25,337 nt of DNA, taken from the IMG/VR virus record IMGVR_UViG_3300034111_000801, positions 1 through 25,337 of that record; one strand, 5' to 3'. This DNA comes from a virus. Both the position numbers and the translations under genes were made by a program. Below the pieces are notes generated by a model. That model was given only the letters and a program-made list of their open reading frames with translations. It was not told where the DNA came from and made no database searches. Every line of letters begins with the position of its first letter. Positions within the stretch are counted from its first letter, which is position 1. Positions 6,743 through 16,500 of this stretch are shown in pieces.

Positions 6743-7123
6743 ATGGCCAAAAACGTCAAAGAGCTGCTCAAGGCAACTCGCCAACGTCGCAAAGCGGAGA
6801 TCACCCTATCCACTGGCGCTACATTTGATATGTATTTTATGCCGCTGACCGAAGCGGAAGACGAAAAAATCAGGGAAGCAGTCAAGACCGATAATAGCAC
6901 CAATGCCTACGGCTTGCGCGTGCTGATTCTTCGTGCCGAATACGAAGACGGCGAGAAAATGTTTGACCCAGTTGCCGACAAAGGCGTAATGCGCCAAGAG
7001 TATGCCAAGGCAGACTTGACTACCATGATGGAAGCCCTGATCTTCAATGGGGGGATGCTGGCAAGCCAGGACTCCAAAAGCGATCAAGGAAGCGATAAAA
7101 AAGGATTCGGCCCTGATGCTTAG
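6743..7123 (+). CDS. Tail assembly chaperone, short form (gpG-like)
   Basis: 126 residues. Small, charged protein just before the tape measure, the invariable site of tail chaperones. Region about 17-36 (AEITLSTGATFDMYFMPLT) is a beta hairpin as in gpG-type chaperones; the rest is helical. The C-terminal 18 residues are low-complexity, as expected when the functional extension lies in another frame. It coats the tape measure during tail assembly and is not in the virion. The long form is made by a frameshift near 7049 (next two entries). Confidence 0.7.
   Translation: MAKNVKELLKATRQRRKAEITLSTGATFDMYFMPLTEAEDEKIREAVKTDNSTNAYGLRVLILRAEYEDGEKMFDPVADKGVMRQEYAKADLTTMMEALIFNGGMLASQDSKSDQGSDKKGFGPDA
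7049..7054 (+). other. Likely programmed frameshift site (six G)
   Basis: In the 6743 frame the run reads GGG GGG. A single tRNA on the second GGG can re-pair perfectly two bases back, or the first GGG one base forward; either puts the ribosome in the frame ending at 7274. The downstream frame is closed by stops up to 7038-7040 and opens at 7041, so the shift must occur between there and 7120. Alternative slip sites in that span are AAAA at 7076-7079 and the A-run near 7097-7102. Confidence 0.55.
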
Positions 7124-7274
7124 GCTTGCGTTATGCAAGGTGCTCGGAAAGACGCTTTCCGAGCTTGAGCGCGACGCAACTCAGGATGACATAATTATGC
7201 ACGCTGCATACGAAGAGATCCTGGCCGATCAGATACCAGTCGTCCCACAGGCCAGCCAACCCAGGAGGCGCTAA
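7053..7274 (+). CDS. Frameshift extension of the tail chaperone (gpGT-like)
   Basis: Read as the C-terminal part of a fusion with the 6743 gene, joined by a -2 or +1 shift. The about 74 residues contain a helical region, LMLRLALCKVLGKTLSEL and then DDIIMHAAYEEIL, resembling the T part of lambda G/GT-like chaperones. The segment has no convincing start codon of its own apart from an ATG at 7047 that lacks a Shine-Dalgarno. The T part would bind the tape measure while the G part recruits tail tube subunits. The next gene starts 27 bases later. Confidence 0.6.
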   Translation, partial: GCWQARTPKAIKEAIKKDSALMLRLALCKVLGKTLSELERDATQDDIIMHAAYEEILADQIPVVPQASQPRRR

Positions 7275-7301
7275 GGTGGGACACTGGCGCCAGGGCAGGG
7301 A

Positions 7302-10300
7302 GTGAGCGACTATCAGGGCAGGCTAAAGCTCACTCTCGAAGGGCTAGACAAGCTCAGGCAGCTTGATGACCGCCTTGAAAGCATCGAGAGCCGTGCAGAC
7401 AGCGTTCGTCAAGCGATTGCCGGCATTGGTGATGCCTTAAAAACAAATCTTAACAGGCAAAATGTAGCCGCTCGGGACGTTCTTGACACAAGACAGCAGC
7501 GCATTTTAGCTTCCGGTCAAATCAGAAGCACAAGGCAAAGGCGTGATTTACAAGGCAGATATATGTCAGGCGGGCCAGGCCCTCGCGAAAGGAAGGCGGC
7601 CAGGGACAGCAGAAAGGCGGCGGGCATTGAAGCTGAGAACGCGCTGCTTGAGCTGAATCAATCGCTAGAAGAAAGGCGATACATAATCGAGCGTGGCAAA
7701 AGACTTCGACAGAGAACCTTACCTTCTCTTGTGCTTGGCCAAGACAGGGTGGCGGCCAAAAGGAGAGACAGGCTTGCCAGCGTTACCGAAAGCGCAAGTG
7801 GAGTCAACCAAGAACTAAGGCTTGGCGGTATTGACGCTCAGTACCAAAGGCGGCTACAGGCGTTTAGACGTGGTGGTGGTGGCACCAATGCGCCAGAACT
7901 TATCCAAAAAGTATTTGAAATAACGCAAGCGTATAGTGCCCAAAAGCGCATTATCTCTGCTACTGGCGATACCACGACAAGAGTAACGAGAAAACAAGCG
8001 GCAGAGTTAGGCGCACTTTCCGCAACACTTGTCAAGTACAATGAAGCACAGCTTGAGAGAAATCGGCTTGCGAGAGGCAGGGTAGAGAAAGCGTCTGCCG
8101 CAAGAAGGTTGGGCGATAGGTTGCGACCGCTAGAGGCGGCAAGCGGCACAGCGCGAGACCCCAAAACTGGCGAGTTACTTTATCCTAACGTAACTCGCCC
8201 AGCGTTTCCTCGCAAGCAAGTTGAAAGAGCGCGAGAGCTTGTTAATCGAGCCGCAGACGCCGCGCAAAGTGGCGACCAAGAGTTGTTTAGGCTGGCGTCG
8301 TTCCAGGCCAAAAAAATAATTGACAGACTGGAAGCCGGCGCAAAGGCTGGCCTAAAGGGTGCGCCATCGAGCCCAGTGCGAGGGAGTGTAAACATTGCAG
8401 GCTCGCCGGCCTACAGGGATCGACTGGCGCGACTTGGTGGCCCAAGGGAAAGCGTTAGAGGCAGAAAGGATCTTCCTGGCTCGCCGGCCTATGTTGAGGC
8501 ACAGCGCAAGCAACAAGCTCAGCAACTGCAAAGAGCCATAAGCGCTGGCGGCCCGAGAGAAAGCATTGTAGGCAGAAAGAATTTGCCAGGCTCTCCCGCC
8601 TACCTTGAGGAGCAGCAAAGAAAGCGCAATCGCATTGCGGGAATGCGCCAAATTGCAAGTCCGATCCGTGGCACGGCTGCGATGGTTGGCTCTCCTGCTT
8701 ACCTGGAGGACCAACAAAGGCGACTGTCAAGAGCTGTTCGCATGGGCGGCCCCAAAGAGGATATCAGCGGCAGAAAGGATCTAGTTGGCTCGCCGGCTTA
8801 CTACGAAGAGCAGCGACGACAACTTCAAAGGGCCATCAGCCAAGGCGGCCCAAAAGAAAGCGTCAGGGGCAGGAAGGATTTACCTGGTTCTCCTGCGTAC
8901 TACGAAGAGCAGCGCAAACAGCAGGCTCAGCAACTGCAAAAGGCTATTGGCACTGGCGGCCCAAGGGAAAGTGTTAGAGGTAGAAAGGATCTGCCCGGCT
9001 CGCCGGCCTATGTTGAGGCACAGCGAAAAGAGGCTGATCGCGTAGCACGCTTGCAGGCCAGGGACAGTGAACGCGCTTTGCGGGAACAACAGGCGGAGCG
9101 CAATCGTATTGCACGTTTACGCCAAATTGCAAGTCCGATCCGTGGCACTGCCACAATGGTTGGCTCTCCTGCATACTTGGATGCCCAAGCGAGAGCCCAG
9201 AAAGCTGGCCAGCCTGTCAGGAGCCGTGGCCCAGCTTCGCCTATCGGCGGCACCAAGACAATGGTGGGCTCACCGGCCTACCTGGCAGAGCAGAAACGCC
9301 AGCAAGGTCAAAGGGCCTTCTTCCAGGGCGATGCACGCAGCGCAATCGGTGACGCGCTGATCGGTGGCGCCTTCCCGGCGTTGTTCGGCCAAGGCTTTGG
9401 GGCGTCGGCAGGCGGCGCCCTGGGCGGGGGCCTAGGCGGCGCCCTGGGTGGTTCGTTTGGCTTCGGTCTGAGCCTTGTCGGCACAGCGGTAGGCCAGGCC
9501 ATTGATACAACCGCAAAAAATCTTACCGATCTCGCCAGCGCACTTAAAACTCCAGGTGACACGATGGAAGCGCTTGCTAAAAGCGGCTTCCATGTTAGCA
9601 ATAGTCTGAAGTTTCAAGTTCAGCAACTCGAATCAGTTGGGCGTGCTTATGACGCGCAGACGCTGGTACTTCAGGAGGTCGAAAAGCGTCTTGGCCCTGG
9701 ATCGGTTCGCCAACTTAACGCACTTGAGTCAGAGCAGCGGCGATTGCAGGAGCAATGGTCTTCGATTGCCGGCACACTGCAATCTGAGTTATTGCCTGCG
9801 CTTGTTGGCTTTACTGGCGTAATGGCTGACACCATTAACGTAGCGCGTGGCATTAACACCCTGCCAGGCGCCAAACAGATTGGATCTGCTCTTAGGGGCC
9901 AGGGGATTGGCGGCGCCATATTAACGGCGGCCAACCCACTTGGCGGCGCTACTGCTTTGTTCGACAAGCTGCAGCGGCGCGGCAAAGCGGTTGCGGCGGG
10001 AGCGGCGGGAAACAGGCAGGCCGCAAAACCTCAGGACGAATTTGCTGCCGGAACCGCGCAGATCCAGGAGTCGCGCAAGATTGCCGACCAAATACAATCA
10101 GCCTACCGTGAAGCGTTTAGCCTGCAACGGCAAGCGTATGACTTGCAACGCGATGGCGCGAAACTAAATAAAGACATTGCTGATTACAGTTACAAAAAAG
10201 AACGTGAGATATTCGACTTGCGCCAGCAAGCGGCAGAAAAGCAGATTGAGAATAATCGCGCCAGGGCACAAAACCGCATCGAAGGTAGCGATCTAAATGC

Positions 10301-12596
10301 TCGCCAAACATTTGCGGCGGCTGTTGGCTTTGAACAGCAACTGCTAACAAATGTGCGCGAAGTAGTGCGCTCCAGAAAAGAAGGCGAAGCTGATATTGAA
10401 CAGTCAAGAAACAGGCTTGAGCTTGCGATGGCGAAGCTCAATCGTGATGTTGAGGATTACAAGCGCACAAATGCACGCGAAATAGAAGACATTGAGCAAC
10501 GCAAGCTCTCCTATGTGCGCTCAGTGGAAGATTACAAGATGAAGGTTGCGGATCATGTTCTGCAACGTGCCAGAGAAGCTGCTGATTTAATGCGCCAGGC
10601 CATGACGCTGCCTGACATGGGCACTGCTGCTGCGCCTGGCGCTCCACGGGCCGCCGCTGGCTCGATGACCGGGCGGGTTCCACGGACGCTTATGGGTACG
10701 CCTGGCGTCGTCGAGTATCTTACCGGCGACAGAAGTTCGCCTGGCTATAGGGCCGACCATGGTGGGTCCAACTATCACGAACACATTGCTTTTGCAAGCA
10801 GAAAAATAAGAGACAACGTGATTGCCATGCTGCAACGCAATGGCATCCAGATTGGCTCCACGGATGGAGGGAGCCATGCTGCGGGCAGCTACCACTACAG
10901 CGGCCAAGCGGTTGACATACCAGCGTCTCAGGTTCCCGTAGGCAAGGAAGACGCCTTGGCTAAGCGTGTCCGTGCGCTTGTTGCTGCCTATCTTGGCGGG
11001 TCCGCTGGGTCTTCGGCTCAAGGCCAGACTGCAACACAGATCAGCAACATCCCCGGTCCCAAGTTTAGTCCAGTCCCCATTGGCCCTACGCCTTCTATCG
11101 CGCCGGTCAATGCCGCTAACTTAGCTGCAAACTTACAACTCAAAGGCGGCACCAGAGAAGCGCAACAAATCCTAGAAGAGCAAAATAAGCTCAGGCAAAA
11201 GGGTATCGAACTTGGCCAGATTGAGCAAATACTACAAGCCAGCCAGCTACCGCAACTCAGGCAACAAAGCGACACGCTTAAACAGCAGATTGAAGCAAGG
11301 CAAAAGATTCTTGACCTTAGCGATAGTGCTGCTTCAGTTGCTGACATTGAAGCGGAGAGCAGGGCGCGAATCACGCAGCTTGAGCTAGACCGCAGCAATG
11401 CACTGGCAAAAATTAAGAAACAGTATGGCGATGATCCCGCGCTTACGGGAATGGTCAACAAGCGGGCTGACCTTGCTGTTGGCGTTGCCAAGAATGAAGA
11501 GAAACAGCGCCGCATAAACCTTGATCTCAATAATAAGCTGCAAAATCAAGAACGGGCTCGCTCTGCCATCCTGCAGTTACAGGAAACATTAGCAACCGGC
11601 AAAGCGGAAGCCGCTGCACTGGAACGCGGCAAACTACAGGCGAGCAATGTCGAACTGCTTAAGGCTTCTGAGCTTTATCAGCTTGCAAGTGAAGCTGAAA
11701 AGGCTAAGCTAGCCTTGCTTACAGCGCAAACCGAAGAGCTTGGCAAGCAAAATGAGTTCCGCAAGCGTATTAACGAAATCAGAAACGAAGCCCGGTTCAC
11801 TGGCGCCGGCCTGCGGGCGGGGCTAATCGGAGCACCAGCACGGGCTTTCGAGGAAGAAATGAAGCGCTCTGGCAATATCGACCGGGCCACTGGCTTGGCC
11901 AACGAAACCAAGCTGCTCGAAAATCAGCAACTTGTTTGGGGCAACCTTGAGAAGAATATCGTTGCTACGTCTGACGCTATCTCCGGCGCATTAACAAATG
12001 GCTTGGCAAGCATTGCCGATGGTTCTAGGGAAATTGGAGACATAGGGCGCGACATGTTAAGGGCTATCTCTGGCAGCTTTGCCGATTCAGCGCAACAACA
12101 GCTAACCACGCTGCTACAGCGTCAAATGGGTGGACTATTCCAGGCCATAGCGTCTCAGGGGCTGCTCTCCGGCCTTGGCGGCGCTGGGGCTGGGGGGCTG
12201 GGCGGCGGCCTTGGCGCGGCGCTTTCCGGTTCCCTCGGCAACATCGGATCGGCATTTTCGGCTCCCACCTTCGGGGGCTTCATGGCCAAGGGCGGGATTA
12301 CCAAGCCTGGCGAGGTTTATGTTACGGGCGAGAAAGAGCCAGAATTTTTCTTTCCTGGCGTCACTGGCCGGGTTGTCCCACGTTCTGACATGCAAAAAGC
12401 AGAAGCATTGCGCAATAGCGGAAACGAATCAGACTCTCTTGACATTAGCTATACTGTCAGGGAAGAAAGGGGAGAGCGTTACGTTACAGAAGATCAGCTA
12501 CGCAAGAGTAATGCTATGGTTGAAAGGCGAGCGTTTGCCAAGACCATTAACGGCATGAAGAACAATGGCGCCCTTCGTGATTCAATCAACATCTGA
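7302..12596 (+). CDS. Tail tape measure protein with peptidase-like domain
   Basis: 1764 residues, by far the longest gene, starting at GTG with AGGGA upstream. Domains: charged helical N-terminus (1-360); a Pro/Arg/Gln-rich block with nine GSPAY motifs (about 367-660); a Gly/Ala-rich hydrophobic stretch (about 683-733) that could insert into a membrane; coiled-coil regions (about 917-1107 and 1283-1493); between them a domain with HxxGxAxD (His1198, Asp1205) preceded by His1159 and His1161 and GSHAAGSYH, like M15-type D,D-peptidases; and a second Gly-rich stretch (about 1618-1663) followed by KGGITKPGEVYVTGEKEPEF, a common tape-measure C-terminal motif. It sets tail length and probably helps DNA cross the envelope. 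The third zinc ligand usual in M15 enzymes is not obvious downstream. Its stop overlaps the next ATG. Confidence 0.9.
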   Translation: MSDYQGRLKLTLEGLDKLRQLDDRLESIESRADSVRQAIAGIGDALKTNLNRQNVAARDVLDTRQQRILASGQIRSTRQRRDLQGRYMSGGPGPRERKAARDSRKAAGIEAENALLELNQSLEERRYIIERGKRLRQRTLPSLVLGQDRVAAKRRDRLASVTESASGVNQELRLGGIDAQYQRRLQAFRRGGGGTNAPELIQKVFEITQAYSAQKRIISATGDTTTRVTRKQAAELGALSATLVKYNEAQLERNRLARGRVEKASAARRLGDRLRPLEAASGTARDPKTGELLYPNVTRPAFPRKQVERARELVNRAADAAQSGDQELFRLASFQAKKIIDRLEAGAKAGLKGAPSSPVRGSVNIAGSPAYRDRLARLGGPRESVRGRKDLPGSPAYVEAQRKQQAQQLQRAISAGGPRESIVGRKNLPGSPAYLEEQQRKRNRIAGMRQIASPIRGTAAMVGSPAYLEDQQRRLSRAVRMGGPKEDISGRKDLVGSPAYYEEQRRQLQRAISQGGPKESVRGRKDLPGSPAYYEEQRKQQAQQLQKAIGTGGPRESVRGRKDLPGSPAYVEAQRKEADRVARLQARDSERALREQQAERNRIARLRQIASPIRGTATMVGSPAYLDAQARAQKAGQPVRSRGPASPIGGTKTMVGSPAYLAEQKRQQGQRAFFQGDARSAIGDALIGGAFPALFGQGFGASAGGALGGGLGGALGGSFGFGLSLVGTAVGQAIDTTAKNLTDLASALKTPGDTMEALAKSGFHVSNSLKFQVQQLESVGRAYDAQTLVLQEVEKRLGPGSVRQLNALESEQRRLQEQWSSIAGTLQSELLPALVGFTGVMADTINVARGINTLPGAKQIGSALRGQGIGGAILTAANPLGGATALFDKLQRRGKAVAAGAAGNRQAAKPQDEFAAGTAQIQESRKIADQIQSAYREAFSLQRQAYDLQRDGAKLNKDIADYSYKKEREIFDLRQQAAEKQIENNRARAQNRIEGSDLNARQTFAAAVGFEQQLLTNVREVVRSRKEGEADIEQSRNRLELAMAKLNRDVEDYKRTNAREIEDIEQRKLSYVRSVEDYKMKVADHVLQRAREAADLMRQAMTLPDMGTAAAPGAPRAAAGSMTGRVPRTLMGTPGVVEYLTGDRSSPGYRADHGGSNYHEHIAFASRKIRDNVIAMLQRNGIQIGSTDGGSHAAGSYHYSGQAVDIPASQVPVGKEDALAKRVRALVAAYLGGSAGSSAQGQTATQISNIPGPKFSPVPIGPTPSIAPVNAANLAANLQLKGGTREAQQILEEQNKLRQKGIELGQIEQILQASQLPQLRQQSDTLKQQIEARQKILDLSDSAASVADIEAESRARITQLELDRSNALAKIKKQYGDDPALTGMVNKRADLAVGVAKNEEKQRRINLDLNNKLQNQERARSAILQLQETLATGKAEAAALERGKLQASNVELLKASELYQLASEAEKAKLALLTAQTEELGKQNEFRKRINEIRNEARFTGAGLRAGLIGAPARAFEEEMKRSGNIDRATGLANETKLLENQQLVWGNLEKNIVATSDAISGALTNGLASIADGSREIGDIGRDMLRAISGSFADSAQQQLTTLLQRQMGGLFQAIASQGLLSGLGGAGAGGLGGGLGAALSGSLGNIGSAFSAPTFGGFMAKGGITKPGEVYVTGEKEPEFFFPGVTGRVVPRSDMQKAEALRNSGNESDSLDISYTVREERGERYVTEDQLRKSNAMVERRAFAKTINGMKNNGALRDSINI
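8400..9281 (+). repeat. Nine-copy GSPAY repeat inside the tape measure gene
   Basis: GSPAY begins at codons 8400, 8478, 8589, 8688, 8787, 8886, 8997, 9162 and 9267, with spacings of 26-55 codons, most 33-37. Two flavours alternate: one led by GGPRESVRGRKDLP and one led by ASPIRGTATMV. Each is followed by a short Glu/Gln/Arg helix. The DNA is recognisably similar between copies but diverged at third positions, so the duplications are not recent. Confidence 0.85.
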
Positions 12597-13120
12597 TGAT
12601 TGACGTAACCCATTACATCGAGTTCCTTGACGCTACTGGCGCTCCGTTGCCGTTGCCGTTACGCTATCAACCTTTCTTTATTGGAGAGAATAGAACGTTT
12701 AACGGACTGGAGTACAAGTTTAGCCCTTACAGTATTGCCGGCGACCTGTCAACTGATGGCAACGAAAGCGGAGACTATGAGTTAATTGCGCCAGCAAACA
12801 TTATCTCAACCGCAAAACTATGGCAAGCGTCTGAGGGTTTATTGCTTGCCAAGATTTCGACTGTGCTACTTGTTGGCACGCCACCATCTAGCGTAAACGG
12901 ATACCCGACATGGAACGAGTTGAACTTTCTAAGCTCAACCATTTGCGCTTGCGATACCTTTAGCTATGTCGATGCCGTGCCAGGAGAAGAAGAAGCATTC
13001 TCTGTTGTTACCTTAAAACTTGGCAATCCGCTTAATTTTGTCACAGGGACCGCGCCAACCCGTAGACTCACGGCGGCCCAAGTCGGGCCACTGCCATCTA
13101 GCGGAGGGATTTCGTTTTGA
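12596..13120 (+). CDS. Minor tail protein (lambda gpL-like position)
   Basis: 174 residues, ATG overlapping the tape measure stop (TGATG). Beta-rich, with an N-terminal YIEFLDATGAPLPLPLRY and a C-terminal FVTGTAPTRRLTAAQVGPLP segment; two cysteines at ICACD. Position and size suggest the tail-tip protein that follows the tape measure (gpM/gpL-like or DUF1833-like). The usual iron-sulfur cysteine set of lambda gpL is not present. No Shine-Dalgarno, so expression probably depends on translation of the tape measure gene. Confidence 0.55.
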   Translation: MIDVTHYIEFLDATGAPLPLPLRYQPFFIGENRTFNGLEYKFSPYSIAGDLSTDGNESGDYELIAPANIISTAKLWQASEGLLLAKISTVLLVGTPPSSVNGYPTWNELNFLSSTICACDTFSYVDAVPGEEEAFSVVTLKLGNPLNFVTGTAPTRRLTAAQVGPLPSSGGISF

Positions 13121-13500
13121 CATTTTGGCGCAAATGGTCTGGCTTGCCCTGGCAACTCGGCGCAGACCCACGGGACGGTCGGGGGGCCTGCTGCTTCAGG
13201 ACCGCCCAGGCGGTACGTCAGGAGCTGGGAATGTCCTGGCCGGCAGATCGTATGGGGAGCTGGTACAGGGCGGCTGAGCGGGGGCACTGGAGGGAGCTGG
13301 ACGAGGACTGGGGCGAGCTGACCGAACCCATTGAGAAGCCTGAAGCCGGCGCCTTGATCCGCTTCGACCGGGGAGATGGTTCCTTTGGCGTTGGCGTGCT
13401 GCCTGATGTAAACACATTTATTACTGTCAGACATTATGGCCGCTTAGTTGCCGGTCCCGTCAGTGCTTGCGGTTCACTTAAACTCTATCGCTTGCTGTGA
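13117..13500 (+). CDS. NlpC/P60-like tail-tip protein, possibly inactive
   Basis: 127 residues starting at TTG (13117), which overlaps the previous stop as TTGA. The start is supported by GGAGGG at about 13102-13107, one of the best Shine-Dalgarno sequences in the window. The segment DGRGACCFRTAQAVRQELG aligns by eye with the catalytic-Cys helix of NlpC/P60 peptidases (Cys25 or Cys26), and residues 79-127 resemble the following beta half. However, the catalytic His expected before the VGV strand is replaced (SFGVGV); His106 is the only later His. It occupies the position of lambda gpK between gpL-like and gpJ-like genes. Either a degenerate peptidase retained for assembly, or an unrelated protein. 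Confidence 0.5.
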   Translation: MTFWRKWSGLPWQLGADPRDGRGACCFRTAQAVRQELGMSWPADRMGSWYRAAERGHWRELDEDWGELTEPIEKPEAGALIRFDRGDGSFGVGVLPDVNTFITVRHYGRLVAGPVSACGSLKLYRLL

Positions 13501-16500
13501 TTAAGTTACTCCCTTACGAAAAACGCCTTGCTCAGATTCTGGGCGTATCGGAAGATGCGTACCGGGAATGGAAGGCGATTACGTTAAGGGAGTCAGTAGA
13601 ACGGCCTGCCGCTGCCGAAGGGCCAGTATGCGGGCCGTTAGTTCCTGTACTTGTTAATTTAGCGATCTCAGTTGGCGTATCGCTACTGTCTTCGCTGCTG
13701 TTCCCAGCACGGCAACAATCGAGAATCACTGCCACCAGAAAAAGCGGTACTCCAACAACTAACAACCAACGATCTTCGCCGCGCTTCGGGTTCGACTCGA
13801 TGCAGGAACCCGCCAGGATCGGGCAGTTTGTTCCCGTAGTAATTGCCAAACGCGAGAACAACCTTGGCGGCGTTCGTGTCGCAATGCCGCTGCTCTGGTC
13901 GCAGATGCTGGCCAACAACGGATCGGTAATGTTCCGTGGTATTTTTCTTGGCGGCACCGCTGGAATGCCGGCAGACGCTTGGGACCAAAGGGGCTGGGCG
14001 TTTGGGAATAACACGCTCGGCGCTTACGCTTACACCGGCACAGCGTTAAGTCAGGGAGCGCGATATTCCATATATTTTGCGCCTAACGGTGGGCGGATTA
14101 ACTCAACCCAACTCATTGCCGGCAGAAGTGCAAACAGAGATCCTGGCAATTCGCAAAACAGTGGCGGCCAAGACGTGTTTGCGCTTGAAACCACAAGCGG
14201 TCAATACAAGACAGCGTTTTGCATGAGCGAAACGCCATCAACCAGCACGGCGTTTGGCCTGTACGGTTGGTGCCCTAACGCGATGATGCACAGGCAACCA
14301 GTAACAATACAGCCAACCATCGTAGCAAGGATTGACGATGACGACAAGGTACGCACTGATGACGATGCAGCGGCCTTGGTAGAGATATGGAAAGGTAAAT
14401 TCTATTGGTCAATGCGAAGCGGATTGCGTAAGCGCAAGGCCAGCGGCTCTTCGACGTGGACGACTCCTGCGACCGGCGACTACCAAATCGTTACACAAAG
14501 CGTTGCCGTTGGCGATTCGTTGCTCTACGCGATCAACGGCACTACTGATGCTAAGACAAAGATCCGATTTAATACCACCAATTCACGGGTCATAGATAAT
14601 GATGCAGAGTCCGAAGCGGAGATGGGCGGCGTTGCGGCTGCTGTTGCCGGCGTGCAAAACTCGGCAGATTCTGCCTTGATCCCCAATGAACTTTACAGGA
14701 TAGGCAGTTGCTGGGCAATACTCGAAGAAAGAATATCAGAAAACTCCAGCGAGTCGATCTTTATTAGCGACTCAGAGCAAGAGCCTGTTGGCGATGGCAA
14801 CAGCATGGAATATGTCTTTACGGTAGTACAAGCCGGAAGCGTGCAATTCATTGGTCCTAAGTTTCTGTTTCCAGACGAATCCGGCACTACGATTCTGCCA
14901 CCAGAGTACAACCCAAGCAATGATCTTGCCAACCTGCAAAGCGGTACTCAAGGCCGCTACAAGTTATGCTCTCAAGCTGCGCAAGTTTTTCGCATGGCAA
15001 TAGCATCATTTAGCGCAGTGAGAGAGTTTCGGGTTTGCGAAATTATCATTAAGTCAAGAGTTGGTATAACCGTAAATGGCATAACAGGTTTCAGGTCATG
15101 CCCAAAAGTGCAGACCATCAACAGTCGCGCCGGTCAAAACCAAGTCGGCAAAACGGCGAATGGCGTTATATCGGTTTCTCGCTACGATAGCGGCGGAGAT
15201 TCTATCACTACAAAGACACGTCGCTATAGCTGTTTCAACTTGCAATACAGCCTGGACCGTGGCGCAGCATGGACGCAGTTCCCTGACGTTTTTGCGGTCG
15301 CCGGCATCAGCGGTGAAGAGATCCACAACTACTTAAGGATCGTTCTTCCATCTAACAGGCGATGGACGATTAGAGCTGTGCCGGTTTCTAGTTGGGAAGT
15401 GCGCCAAAGCGCTATTACCCAAATCCTGGTGCTCGATACCAACAGCGGCGAAGAGGTGGAATCCACTGCTGCCGGCGTCACCGTAATATCAACTGGCTAC
15501 ATCATAAACCCAACAAGTAGCAAGAACCGCAAAATCTCACAGCTTGAGCCTAAGTTTGACATTGGCCTTGGCTGGGCCGACCCTGAGTACGAATCCATGA
15601 TCGGCGGCTACGCCAGGTTCGATGAAGCATTCCCATACGAAAGTATCCAATCAAGCGTAAGCAATAGTCCAGAGCATCAGATCACGCAGATCAACTATTA
15701 TGGCGATCTTGACATGACGCCATCTTACGAGTCCTTGGCGCCTGTAGGCGTGAACATCTCAGCATCGCTTGAGTTTAATAGTCTTTCAGGTTTTAGCGGC
15801 TTTTGCAATAACGGCCATCAAATGCCTAGGCTATTAAACAACGACACAGAAGGATCAAGCCATTTATGGCCAGACTGGTTGCGCGAAGTGATGACGAACC
15901 CCGAACTGGGCGCCTTCCCTCGCACGCAACTGGCGCAAATTGACAGGCCAAGTTTTCAGGAGGCAGCGCAATGGTGCCAGGACCGTGGCTACTTTTACGA
16001 TAAAGTCGAAGATGAACCGCTAAACATTCTGAGCTGGGCTTCAGAGATTGCATTAGCGCATCTGCTCAAGCTGGTTCGACTTGGCGGCGTTTACTATCTT
16101 AAAAAAGCGATTGAGTTTGATGCGCCACTCAAGGTTGAAGCGCAGTTTAATAACGGCAACATCGAAGAGGGATCTTTTAGACTAAACACTATTGACTATG
16201 CAACAAGGCAGCCGTTTATAGTACAAGTCAAATGGAGAGAAGAATCAACAGGAGCAGAGTCGCCGCTGTTCGCCCGTGAGCGCGTTGCAATGGTAAGGGA
16301 AGCAAGTACCAGCGTAAACGCTCCAGTCAAAGAGCTTGACTTATCGGAGTGGTGTACTAACTACAGGCAAGCTATTGATGCTGCGTGCTACTATATCCGA
16401 TTCGTAACAATACACGATCATCAAATTAGCTTCACAACGTCACCAGACGTACTGGCGGCGCAACTGCGCTCTAGCGGTTTTTTCATAATGGACTTTGACG

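Noticed and set aside
8400-9281. Regularly spaced repeats that might suggest a CRISPR array
   Set aside because: Repeats are diverged, vary in spacing, keep reading frame and encode GSPAY units inside a long gene.
8352-9601. Several antisense frames of 60-120 codons opposite the tape measure repeat block
   Set aside because: They are by-products of GC-rich repetitive sense codons; repeats recur in them in step with the sense strand and none has a start signal.
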